A stretch of DNA of 64,000 nt from JBJXHN01 sp046233135 (GTDB lineage: Bacteria > Pseudomonadota > Alphaproteobacteria > Rhodospirillales > Rhodospirillaceae), in NCBI GenBank assembly GCA_046233135.1, contig JBJXHN010000001.1, forward strand, positions 620,001 through 684,000, read 5' to 3'. Of this stretch, positions 9,218 through 17,311 are shown in pieces. The stretch's first letter is position 1, and each line of letters begins with the position of its first letter. The notes below the pieces were generated by a model. That model had not been told where the DNA came from. It made no database searches and saw only the letters and a list, made by a program, of their open reading frames with translations. Position numbers and translations under genes: made by a program.

Positions 9218-10488
9218 CAGGCCTCCAGTCGATCCAGTCCGCCCATATAGGGCTTCAGCACGGCCGGAATGGTCACCGAGCCGTCCTCATTCTGATAGGT
9301 TTCCAGCACCGCCACCAGGGTGCGGCCCACCGCCAGGCCGGAGCCGTTCAGGGTGTGCAGGAACCGGGTGCCCTTCTCGCCGTCCGGCCGGAAGCGGGCG
9401 TTCATGCGCCGCGCCTGGAAGTCACCGGTGGTGGAACAGGAGCTGATTTCCCGATACTTCTGCTGACCCGGCAGCCAGACTTCCAGATCATAGGTGCGGC
9501 GGGCGGAAAAGCCCATGTCGCCGGCACACAGCGCCATCACCCGATAGGGCAGCTCCAGCTTCTGCAACACCGCCTCCGCACAGCCGGTCATCCGCTCCAG
9601 CTCCTTATCGGAGTCGTCGGGATGGACGACGGAGACCATCTCCACCTTCTCGAACTGATGCTGGCGGATCATGCCCCGGGTGTCCTTGCCCGCCGCGCCG
9701 GCTTCGGCGCGGAAGCACTGGGTGAAGGCGGTCATGCGGATGGGCAGGCGCGCCGGGTCCAGGATCTCGGCGGCCACCGTGTTGGTCAGGGTCACTTCGG
9801 CGGTGGGGATCAGCCAGAAGTCCTCGCGCAGGCGGAACAGGTCGTCGGCGAACTTGGGCAGCTGCCCCGTGCCTTCAAGGGCCGCGTCACGCACCAGAAC
9901 CGGGGTCAGCATCTCGGTGTAGCCGTGCTCCCGGGTGTGCAGGTCCAGCATGAACTGGGCCAGCGCCCGTTCCAGCCGGGCCAGACCGCCCTTGAGGATC
10001 ACGAAGCGGGCCCCGGACAGTTTGGCGGCCGTCTCGAAATCCATCAGGCCCAGGCCTTCGCCCAGGTCGACATGGTCCCTGGGCTCGAAATCGAAGGCGC
10101 GCGGCACGCCCCAGCGCCGCACTTCCACATTGGCGCTTTCGTCCGGACCGTCGGGAACAGCGGCATCGGGAATGTTGGGCAAGCCCTTCAGCAGGGCATC
10201 CAGCGCCTCCTCGGCGGCTTTCATCTGCTCTTCGGTTTCGGCCATGGCGGTTTTCAGCCGGGCGACCTCGTCCATCAGCGGCTGGGCATCGCCGCCGGAC
10301 TTCTTGACCTGGCCGATCTGCTTGGACGCGGCATTGCGCTGGGACTGTATCTCGTTCAGCGCCGTTTGCGCTGCCCGGCGGGTGCCGTCGAGATCAAGGA
10401 TTGCGGCGGATTGCGGAGCGGCGCCCCGGCGGGCCAGGCCCGCGTCAAAGGCTTCCGGATTGTCCCGAACCGCTTTCAAGTCATGCAT
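9217..10488 (-). CDS. serS: Seryl-tRNA synthetase
   Basis: 423 residues from ATG 10488 (MHDLKAVRDNPEAFDAGL); ATG 10515 would add nine residues not typical of the family. The N-terminal half carries the long antiparallel coiled coil that contacts tRNA-Ser. The class II motifs follow: TARMI-type motif 2 region (FRAEAGAAGKDTRGMIRQHQF) and motif 3 near the C-terminus (LNGSGLAVGRTLVAVLE). It charges tRNA-Ser. It heads the surE-pcm-nlpD cluster. Confidence 0.96.
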   Translation of the reverse strand: MHDLKAVRDNPEAFDAGLARRGAAPQSAAILDLDGTRRAAQTALNEIQSQRNAASKQIGQVKKSGGDAQPLMDEVARLKTAMAETEEQMKAAEEALDALLKGLPNIPDAAVPDGPDESANVEVRRWGVPRAFDFEPRDHVDLGEGLGLMDFETAAKLSGARFVILKGGLARLERALAQFMLDLHTREHGYTEMLTPVLVRDAALEGTGQLPKFADDLFRLREDFWLIPTAEVTLTNTVAAEILDPARLPIRMTAFTQCFRAEAGAAGKDTRGMIRQHQFEKVEMVSVVHPDDSDKELERMTGCAEAVLQKLELPYRVMALCAGDMGFSARRTYDLEVWLPGQQKYREISSCSTTGDFQARRMNARFRPDGEKGTRFLHTLNGSGLAVGRTLVAVLETYQNEDGSVTIPAVLKPYMGGLDRLEA

Positions 10489-10598
10489 GAGTCTCGTCCA
10501 AAATCGAAGTGGCAAGAAATGATGGGGTCAGCAAGGGCAGACGGCAGCGCGGCCCCCCGGAGCGCGGGAGACCACGGCACCGCACGGATACATACCAG

Positions 10599-11666
10599 TC
10601 AGGAGCGATGATTCCAGTCGGTTTCTTCTACAGCATCATCATCGCCGTCGTTCCCGTCATCGTCTCCGTCCTCTTCCTCGGAGTCCGTCTCCGACGAGTC
10701 CGTGTCGGCCCCAGTGGCACTATCGGCGGCCACGGCGGCCGTCGCCGCCGCAATCGCCGGCGCTGCCGCCTCGCCCGCCGGCGCGGACGTCCCGCCAGAC
10801 CCACCAGAGCCGCCACCGGACCCGCCCGAGCCGCCGGGCGGAGGATCGTCGTCGTCATCGTCCAGGTCGTCGTCATCGTCGTCGCCCCGGCTCTTTTCCA
10901 CCGACCGGGCGGCGATGATCGAGATTTCGTACAGCACGAGCATGGGCAGGGCCAGCAGCAGCTGGCTGATCACGTCCGGCGGAGTGATCACGGCGGCCAT
11001 CACGAAAACGCCGACCACGGCGTATTTGCGGGCCTTGGCCAGCGAGGTGGACCGCACCAGACCGACCCGGGCCATCAGGGTCAGCGCCACGGGCATCTGG
11101 AAGCTGAACCCGAAGGCCAGGATCAGCTTCATCACCAGCCCCAGGTATTCTCCGACCTTGGCTTCCAGCTCGATCGGCAGAACGGTTTCTGCTCGCGTCG
11201 TCTGGAATCCCAGCAGAAACTCCCAGGCCATCGGCATGACCAGGTAATAGACCATCGCCCCGCCGATCACGAACAGGATCGGGCTGATGACCAAAAAGGG
11301 CAGGAAGGCCTTTTTCTCGTTCTTGTACAGGCCCGGAGCCACGAACATCCACAGCTGGGTTGCGAACACCGGAAAGGTCACGATGATCGCGGCGAAGGCC
11401 GCCACCTTGACGTAGGTAAAGAAGGCCTCCGTCAGGGCCGTGTAGATCATGCGCTTGGAGCCCCCGACCCGATCCATGATCTGGGCCAGCGGTTCGATCA
11501 GGAAATTGTAGATTTCCCGATGCACGGCAAAGCAGACGAAAAAGGCGACGATGAAGACCAGAACCGTCCATAGCAGACGGGTGCGCAGCTCGACCAGATG
11601 TTCGAGCAGCGGCATTTTCTTGTCGTCAAGGTCTTCTTCTTGCTGGGGGTCGGTCCCTGCGGCCAT
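10599..11666 (-). CDS. tatC: Sec-independent protein translocase TatC with long acidic tail
   Basis: 355 residues. The first 250 or so form a normal six-helix TatC: MPLLEHLVELRTRLLW, the conserved N-terminal motif, FVAPGLYKNEKK, and later helices. After YEISIIAARSVEK comes an unusual tail of about 100 residues. It has two runs of aspartate (six residues each), a Pro/Gly/Ser/Ala linker and a Glu/Asp-rich end. TatC is the signal-peptide receptor of the twin-arginine export system. It starts three bases after the tatB stop, so the two are surely cotranscribed. The tail is not part of the family core and is probably a disordered cytoplasmic extension. Confidence 0.95.
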   Translation of the reverse strand: MAAGTDPQQEEDLDDKKMPLLEHLVELRTRLLWTVLVFIVAFFVCFAVHREIYNFLIEPLAQIMDRVGGSKRMIYTALTEAFFTYVKVAAFAAIIVTFPVFATQLWMFVAPGLYKNEKKAFLPFLVISPILFVIGGAMVYYLVMPMAWEFLLGFQTTRAETVLPIELEAKVGEYLGLVMKLILAFGFSFQMPVALTLMARVGLVRSTSLAKARKYAVVGVFVMAAVITPPDVISQLLLALPMLVLYEISIIAARSVEKSRGDDDDDDLDDDDDDPPPGGSGGSGGGSGGSGGTSAPAGEAAAPAIAAATAAVAADSATGADTDSSETDSEEEDGDDDGNDGDDDAVEETDWNHRS

Positions 11667-11669
11667 GGA

Positions 11670-12221
11670 TTACCCGTTCTTCGGTGGGGTGGCGGCCTCT
11701 TGGCCCCCGGAAGCTGGTGTGGTCGCCGGTGCGGCGACGTCCGGTGTGGTCGCCGGTGCGGCGACGTCCGGCGCCGTCGGGGCGGCCGGCGACGGCGCGG
11801 GTGCCACCGACGGGGTGGAGGCCGCATTGGCCCGGGCCTGCGCGTCGAGATCGGCGGCAGGCGCCAGCGGCTTGCTCTCGTCCGTCCCGGCGGCGGGCGC
11901 CGGGTCCTTGGCGGGCGGGGCCGGCCTGGCTCCGGGAGACCGGCGCAGTTCGTCGGTCAGCTTGCCGTCGGGATCGATGGTGCGATCGATCTTCTTGCCA
12001 AGATCCTCGCGGGAGAAGTCGCGGATCTGGCGGCGCACATCGTCGGCTCCGCTTTCACGCATGACATCATCCATCTGCCGCTGGAACTCTCCCCCCAGCG
12101 AGCGAATGGTCCGAACCCATTTGCCCACGGTGCGCAACACCTTGGGCAGATCCTTCGGACCGATGACGATAAGGGCGAGGACGGCGATAACCGCCATCTC
12201 GGACCAGCCGAGATCGAACAT
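11670..12221 (-). CDS. tatB: Twin-arginine translocase subunit TatB
   Basis: 183 residues from ATG 12221 (MFDLGWSEMAVIAVLALIVIGPKDLP), the canonical TatB start; the ATG six codons upstream is less likely. One N-terminal membrane helix, the GP hinge and an amphipathic helix follow. The tail of about 100 residues is rich in Ala and Pro, with tandem PATTPDVAA-type repeats that are also visible as a DNA direct repeat near 11719-11768. TatB pairs with TatC as the substrate receptor. Confidence 0.94.
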   Translation of the reverse strand: MFDLGWSEMAVIAVLALIVIGPKDLPKVLRTVGKWVRTIRSLGGEFQRQMDDVMRESGADDVRRQIRDFSREDLGKKIDRTIDPDGKLTDELRRSPGARPAPPAKDPAPAAGTDESKPLAPAADLDAQARANAASTPSVAPAPSPAAPTAPDVAAPATTPDVAAPATTPASGGQEAATPPKNG

Positions 12222-12364
12222 GGACGCCTGCCAAACCAAACAAAGGCCAATTGGAGCGGCAACCCGAGGACGGGGGTCACCGGAACCGGCCCGCCGTCCC
12301 TGCCCGGCCGGTCCGCGCGATGGCGGAACCGGTCAGGGGGACGCGGGCCGGGTTTGCGGAGAGG

Positions 12365-12604
12365 TCAGCCCTTGGAGGCGTCTTCCCGGCTCGGTGCCGG
12401 TGCCTCGACGGTGGAGGTGCCGGACTTTTCGTCGATGGCCTTGCGTTCCGTGGTCGCCGGCTCGTCGTCGTCGGCCATGCCCTTCTTGAAGGCCTTGACC
12501 CCCTTCGCGACGTCCCCCATCAGCCGGGGAATCTTGCCGGCACCGAACAGAAGCAGGATTACCACCAAGACGATAATCCAATGCCAAATGCTTGAAAAAC
12601 CCAC
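12365..12604 (-). CDS. tatA: Twin-arginine translocase subunit TatA
   Basis: 79 residues. Starts MGFSSIWHWIIVLVVILLLFGAGKIP, the standard TatA helix with its FGxxK-P hinge, then an amphipathic helix (LMGDVAKGVKAFKKGM) and a short acidic tail. TatA oligomers form the translocation element of the Tat pathway. tatB starts about 140 bp downstream and tatC follows, giving a tatABC operon on the minus strand just downstream of scpA-scpB. Confidence 0.95.
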   Translation of the reverse strand: MGFSSIWHWIIVLVVILLLFGAGKIPRLMGDVAKGVKAFKKGMADDDEPATTERKAIDEKSGTSTVEAPAPSREDASKG

Positions 12605-12742
12605 TTTACCCTCCGTTGGATCGATCTGGCGGCGCGTGGCTCACCGGGGTTGGCGGATTATCGCGGAAACGTCCGGCCGCCGCAACGCCGCTCCCATCTG
12701 TCGTCAAATGTTTGCGGAATCAAGGGCGTCTTCCCGCCTTTC

Positions 12743-13591
12743 TCATGTATCCCCAGCAGTGTTTTCGCTCCCATTTTCCCCTGTCGCGCCCTCTTCCCCG
12801 TCCTCGTCCTCCTCATCGGGCGGCGGATCGGCGGGTTCTCGGCGCAGCAGGTCGAGTTGGCGGGTCTCTCCGCGGCCGGGCTGGCCGGTCAGGGTGCCAT
12901 CCTCGTCCACGTCCTCCAGCACGCCGTCGTCGTTCGCCCGGGCCCCATAGGCCGCCAGGGCGGGACGGCTGTCGAGCAGGCCGGCGGCCTTCAGCTCCTC
13001 CACCCCCGGCAAGGCTTCCAGGCTGGCCAGACCGAAGTGATCGAGGAATCCATCCGTGGTCCCCCAGGTCAGCGGGCGTCCCGGCGCCTGACGGCGGCCG
13101 CGCGGACGGATCCACCCGGCTTCCAGCAGCAGATCCAGGGTGCCCTTGGACAAGGCCACACCGCGGATCTCTTCGATATCCGCCCGGGTCACCGGCTGGT
13201 GGTAGGCGATGATGGCCATGGTTTCGATGGCCGCGCGGGACAGGCGCCGCAGCTCGGCGGCTTCGACCTTCAGCACGCCGGCAAGGTCGGCGGCCGTCCG
13301 GAACGCCCAGCCGTCTCCGCGCTGTGTCAGAACCACGCCTCGCTTTTCATAGTGGCTGGCCAGGGTGCGCAGCAGGGCCTTGACCGGCGTCCCTTCGGGC
13401 AGGCGCTGGGCCAGATCCTTTTCGCTCAGCGGGGCCGGGGCGGCAAACAGCAAGGCTTCCAGCACGCGCAGTTGCTGGAAGTCGGTCCCGTCCCCCTCGC
13501 CTTCGGCCGGCCCGGCCCCCTCGGTCATAGGAGACGGCGAACCAGCGGTGGCCGGTTTGGCGGCGGATCGCCTGGATGCCCGTTTGCTCAT
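12743..13591 (-). CDS. scpB: Segregation and condensation protein B
   Basis: 282 residues. After a polar N-terminal stretch of about 40 residues comes QLRVLEALLFAAPAPLSEKDLAQRLPEG, the first winged-helix domain of ScpB. The second includes IIAYHQPVTRADIEEIRGV and WIRPRGRRQAPGRPLTWGTT, the strongest family signatures. The C-terminus is acidic and low-complexity. ScpB dimers bind ScpA and SMC in the chromosome-condensing complex. It starts 10 bp after the scpA stop. Confidence 0.95.
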   Translation of the reverse strand: MSKRASRRSAAKPATAGSPSPMTEGAGPAEGEGDGTDFQQLRVLEALLFAAPAPLSEKDLAQRLPEGTPVKALLRTLASHYEKRGVVLTQRGDGWAFRTAADLAGVLKVEAAELRRLSRAAIETMAIIAYHQPVTRADIEEIRGVALSKGTLDLLLEAGWIRPRGRRQAPGRPLTWGTTDGFLDHFGLASLEALPGVEELKAAGLLDSRPALAAYGARANDDGVLEDVDEDGTLTGQPGRGETRQLDLLRREPADPPPDEEDEDGEEGATGENGSENTAGDT

Positions 13592-13601
13592 GACGGCCGG
13601 A

Positions 13602-14468
13602 TTACCCCGATTGCGGCCGCACGTAAATGGGCGAATAGGCGCCGCCGTCCTGACGCACCTGCAACTTTCCCTGCTTGGCCATCTCCAGGGTGGCGACGAA
13701 AGTGGCGGCGATGGCCGACCGGCGGACCAGCGGGTCCTTCAGCCCCGGCGGCAGAAAGTCCTTCAGCGTCGTCCAGTCCAGCACCTTGCCCAGCATGGAA
13801 TTGATGCGGGCGATGGCGTCATCGACGCTATACAGCTCGAATGCCTCGATTTGCAGGGTACGGGGCCGTTCCTGCCGTTTCTTGATGCGGCCATAGGCCC
13901 GCAACAGGTCGTACAGGGTGTCCCTGTAGACCGGCCGGGTGACGGTGGACAGCCCCTCCGGCGCGCCCCGGCCGAAGATCTCCCGCCCCAGCCGGGGACG
14001 GTCGGTCAGGGCGCGTCCGGCTTCCTGCATGGCTTCCAGCCGTTGCAGCTGGAATTGCAGGGCGGCGGCCATCTCCTCGCCGCTGGGTTCCTCTTCGCTG
14101 CTCGGTTCGGGGGGCAGCAGCAGGCGGGATTTCAGAAAGGCCAGCCAGGCGGCCATCACCAGGTAATCCGCCGCCAGTTCCAAGGCGAACTGGCGGGCCT
14201 TGGCGATGAAGGCCAGATATTGCTCGGCCAGTTGAAGGATGGAGATGCGGGCCAGATCCACCTTCTGGTCCCGCGCCAGGGTTAGCAGAATGTCGATGGG
14301 GCCTTCGAAGCCGTCCAGGTCCAGAACCAGGGACACCAGCCGCGCCGACCCGCCCGAGACCGCATCTTCCTCGAACGCCGTAGGGGCATCGGACGGAGCA
14401 GTTTCGGCGGTTCCGCCGTCTTCGGCGTCCGCCCGGGGCAGATCGTCGGACGGCGGCTTGGAAATCAC
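13602..14468 (-). CDS. scpA: Segregation and condensation protein A
   Basis: 288 residues from a GTG at 14468 that overlaps the stop of the upstream protease gene as GTGA. No ATG close to the conserved region fits better, and the frame continues open upstream only as a shadow of the protease gene. The core begins LDLDGFEGPIDILLTLARDQKVDLARISI, the kleisin signature of ScpA. ScpA bridges the SMC heads with ScpB. The first 45 residues are polar and variable. Confidence 0.93.
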   Translation of the reverse strand: MISKPPSDDLPRADAEDGGTAETAPSDAPTAFEEDAVSGGSARLVSLVLDLDGFEGPIDILLTLARDQKVDLARISILQLAEQYLAFIAKARQFALELAADYLVMAAWLAFLKSRLLLPPEPSSEEEPSGEEMAAALQFQLQRLEAMQEAGRALTDRPRLGREIFGRGAPEGLSTVTRPVYRDTLYDLLRAYGRIKKRQERPRTLQIEAFELYSVDDAIARINSMLGKVLDWTTLKDFLPPGLKDPLVRRSAIAATFVATLEMAKQGKLQVRQDGGAYSPIYVRPQSG

Positions 14469-15163
14469 ATCGGGATCCCGACGGCGGTAAAGACCGCCAC
14501 CATCACCGCCCGCACGGCCGGACCGATCACCCAGCCGAACGGATCGAAGGTCACCCCCAGCTGGCCGAGCGCAAGCGGGATCAGGAACAGCACACCGATC
14601 AGGATCAGCATGCCCAGCCGCTCCAGACGGGCCATCCACATCGCCGGGCGCAGGGGCAGCAGGCCGACCAGAACCCGCCCGCCGTCCAGCGGCGGCAGCG
14701 GGATCATGTTGAACACCGCCAGCACGCAATTGATCAGCACGGACTTCTGCAGCATGGTCCCGACGAAGCCACCCAGGTCACCGGTGGTCAGGAACATGAT
14801 ATGCAGCAGCAGGGCGGAAATCAGCGCCAGGGCGATGTTCATCGCCGGCCCGGCGATGGCCACCCAGGCCATATCCTTGCGGGGGTTGGACAGGTTGCGG
14901 TAGTCGACCGGCACCGGCTTGGCCCAGCCGAACAGGAACGGCGCCTGCATCAGGAACAAAAGGCCTGGCAGCACCAGGGTACCGAAACGATCAACGTGGC
15001 GGATGGGGTTGAGCGTCAGCCGCCCCAGGTTGCGTGCCGTGGGATCGCCCAGCTTCCAGGCGGCAAAGCCGTGCGCGGCCTCGTGCAGGGTGATGGCGAA
15101 GAGCAAGGCCGGCAGCCAGGTGCCCACCTCGAACAGAATGCCGGCGAGATCGAAGTCGCCCAT
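14465..15163 (-). CDS. Site-2-type intramembrane zinc protease (M50 family)
   Basis: 232 residues, mostly membrane helices. The HExxH motif is HEAAH in the second segment (ITLHEAAHGFAAWKLGD), followed by NPIRHVDRFGTL and the third metal ligand motif PPLDGGRVLVG. This is the short M50B subfamily without PDZ domains, common beside scpA. Substrates are unknown. The start codon overlaps the nagZ stop by one base and its stop overlaps the scpA start, so it sits in a coupled chain. Confidence 0.9.
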   Translation of the reverse strand: MGDFDLAGILFEVGTWLPALLFAITLHEAAHGFAAWKLGDPTARNLGRLTLNPIRHVDRFGTLVLPGLLFLMQAPFLFGWAKPVPVDYRNLSNPRKDMAWVAIAGPAMNIALALISALLLHIMFLTTGDLGGFVGTMLQKSVLINCVLAVFNMIPLPPLDGGRVLVGLLPLRPAMWMARLERLGMLILIGVLFLIPLALGQLGVTFDPFGWVIGPAVRAVMVAVFTAVGIPM

Positions 15164-16182
15164 TATCCCAGCAGCTCCGCCAGAAGGGCCTCGGCAGCTT
15201 TCGGATCATACCCCGGATCGGGGGGCATCCGCGTCGCCCGCGCGGCCTTCCAGCGGTCGAGAGCCGGTAGATCCAAAGCCTTGGCCACGCGCATCACCGC
15301 CTCCATCTCCACCCGGTCGCCATTGCAATGCAGCACCAGATCGCAGCCCGCCTCCAGAGCCGCGCGGGTGCGCGCCTCGAACGGGCCGTCCAGGGCCTTC
15401 ATCGACAGGTCATCGGACATCAGCAAGCCCCTGAACCCCAAAGACTTGCGAATACAGTCTTCAATCACCACCGGCGACAGGGTGGCCGGACGACCCGGAT
15501 CAAGCGCGTCATAGACCACATGGGCGGTCATGCCGAAGGCCGCATCCCCGAAAGCGCGGAAGGCGGCGAAATCCACCTTGTCCAGCGCGTCCAGCGACGC
15601 CCCGACCCTGGGCAGGGACAGATGGCTGTCCGCCGGGGCCCGGCCGTGACCCGGCAGATGCTTGATGACCGGATAGACGCCGCCGGACAGCAGCCCCTCG
15701 ACCACCGCCTTGCCCAGCTCGATCACGCAGCCCAGGTCGGCGCTGAACGCCCGGTCGCCGATGACACCGTCCGCTCCGGGCTGGGGAACGTCCAGCACCG
15801 GCAGGCAGTTGGTGTCGATCCCGACGGCCGCCAGTTCATGGGCCATCAGGCGGGCGTTGACCTTGGCCGCCCGCACGGCCCGCAAGGCATCCCGGGCATA
15901 GAGCGCGCCGAACACGCCCCAGGGCGGCATCTTGCGCCAATGGGGCGGCCCCAGGCGCTGCACGCGGCCGCCTTCCTGGTCCACCAGGACCGGGGCATCG
16001 GCCCGCCCGACGCTGTCGCGCATGGCCGCCGTCAGGGCAGCGACCTGCTCCGGGCTTTCGATGTTCCGGCCGAACAGGATGAACCCGAACGGCCGGGTTT
16101 CTGCGAAAAAGGCCTGCTCCCAGGGGGTCAGGACAGTGCCCGAGACCCCGAGGATGGCCGCACGCGGTAGATCAGCGGACAA
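15163..16182 (-). CDS. nagZ: Beta-N-acetylhexosaminidase NagZ
   Basis: 339 residues from TTG 16182, chosen because CAGGG lies eight bases upstream and it gives only an 11-bp overlap with the preceding gene. ATG 16218 would add 12 residues but lacks a ribosome site. Glycoside hydrolase family 3: VDQEGGRVQRL, then KHLPGHGRAPADSHLSLP, the NagZ His/Asp loop, and LLMSDDLSMKAL with the nucleophile Asp. NagZ removes GlcNAc from cell-wall fragments during recycling in the cytoplasm. Confidence 0.93.
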   Translation of the reverse strand: MSADLPRAAILGVSGTVLTPWEQAFFAETRPFGFILFGRNIESPEQVAALTAAMRDSVGRADAPVLVDQEGGRVQRLGPPHWRKMPPWGVFGALYARDALRAVRAAKVNARLMAHELAAVGIDTNCLPVLDVPQPGADGVIGDRAFSADLGCVIELGKAVVEGLLSGGVYPVIKHLPGHGRAPADSHLSLPRVGASLDALDKVDFAAFRAFGDAAFGMTAHVVYDALDPGRPATLSPVVIEDCIRKSLGFRGLLMSDDLSMKALDGPFEARTRAALEAGCDLVLHCNGDRVEMEAVMRVAKALDLPALDRWKAARATRMPPDPGYDPKAAEALLAELLG

Positions 16183-17311
16183 CGATACAACCCTGATTGC
16201 GTTGCTTGAGGGTTTCACACACGGTCGAGGCCGCGTCCTTGGCAGAGAACGGCCCCACCCGCAGGCGGTAATAGATCCCCTTATCCCCCAGATCGGCGCG
16301 GACGACCTCGTGGGTCAAGGACCCGAGCACATCCGCATGCTTGGTCTTGATCTCGTTCCAGGCCTGCTCCGCGCCCTCGCCGGAGCGCAGGGCGGCCAGC
16401 TGGATCTGGTACCGGCCGGAGCTGGCCGGAGCCGTTGCGGCGGCAGCCTGCTGCTGCGCCGGTCGCGGGGCCGGAGCGGGCGCCGGAGCCGGAGCGGGTG
16501 CCTGGGCTTGCGCTTTGGGCGGTTCCGGTGCGCGTGCCGGGGCCTGTGCCTGCGATGGCGCGGGCGCGGGCACGGCCGGCGGCGGCGCGGCGGCGGTGGA
16601 GCGCGGCCCCGGAACCAGGGGCACGGGTGCCGCAGGGGGCGCGGGCGGCGGCTCGCTGGCCGCAGACGGTGCCGGGGTGCCTTCTTCTCCGGTCAACATC
16701 GCGCCATTCGTCGACGGCGCGGCCGGTGGTGCGGGCGGCATGGGCATGGCGCCGGTCTGCCCGCGCGCGGCAGCCCCGCCCTGCATCGGCGACGTCCGCG
16801 GTATCGGATTGGTCGAAGAGGCCACGGACGAGCCGGAGTCATGGGGCATGGCGCCCTGCACCGGTTCGGGCGGCGCCATGGGTTGTTCCGGTTCCGGCAG
16901 AAGGGATTCCACCTGCGCCTGCTCTCCGGCCTGGGTGGTATCGTCGATGCGGCCGTAGACCAGCTTGTCCTGGTTATCCACCTGCATGCCGCCGGGATCT
17001 TCCGGCCGGTCCTTGTAGCCTTCGCCGTCGGCGGCCACGGTGGGCAGGTTGGCATCCTCGCCATCCGCCATGTCACCGGAATCCGGCCCGGCCATCAGGT
17101 ACCAGGCAGCCCCGCCGGCCACAAGCAACCCGAACAGAATGCCGAAGACGATGGCCATGATGCTGCCACGGCCGCCCTCGTCTTCCTCGTCGTCGTCATC
17201 GTCGAGGAAGTCGTCGTCATCCCGCAATTCTTCCGGCAGGAGGCTCAGGAGCTGATCATCGAGATCGATGTCTTCTTCTTCACCATCGGGTCTCTGGCGC
17301 TTGATCGCCAT
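16172..17311 (-). CDS. SPOR-domain membrane protein
   Basis: 379 residues. An acidic N-terminal cytoplasmic part (DDDDFLDDDDDEEDEGG), one membrane helix (IMAIVFGILFGLLVAGGAAWYLMAG), and a long Pro/Ala/Gln-rich periplasmic linker. The last 75 residues form a SPOR domain (YQIQLAALRSGEGAEQAWNEI ... YYRLRVGPF). SPOR domains bind denuded peptidoglycan at the division site, so a role in cell division or wall remodelling is likely. It is coupled to argS by an ATGA overlap; argS-SPOR-nagZ is a common alphaproteobacterial order. Confidence 0.9.
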   Translation of the reverse strand: MAIKRQRPDGEEEDIDLDDQLLSLLPEELRDDDDFLDDDDDEEDEGGRGSIMAIVFGILFGLLVAGGAAWYLMAGPDSGDMADGEDANLPTVAADGEGYKDRPEDPGGMQVDNQDKLVYGRIDDTTQAGEQAQVESLLPEPEQPMAPPEPVQGAMPHDSGSSVASSTNPIPRTSPMQGGAAARGQTGAMPMPPAPPAAPSTNGAMLTGEEGTPAPSAASEPPPAPPAAPVPLVPGPRSTAAAPPPAVPAPAPSQAQAPARAPEPPKAQAQAPAPAPAPAPAPRPAQQQAAAATAPASSGRYQIQLAALRSGEGAEQAWNEIKTKHADVLGSLTHEVVRADLGDKGIYYRLRVGPFSAKDAASTVCETLKQRNQGCIVVR

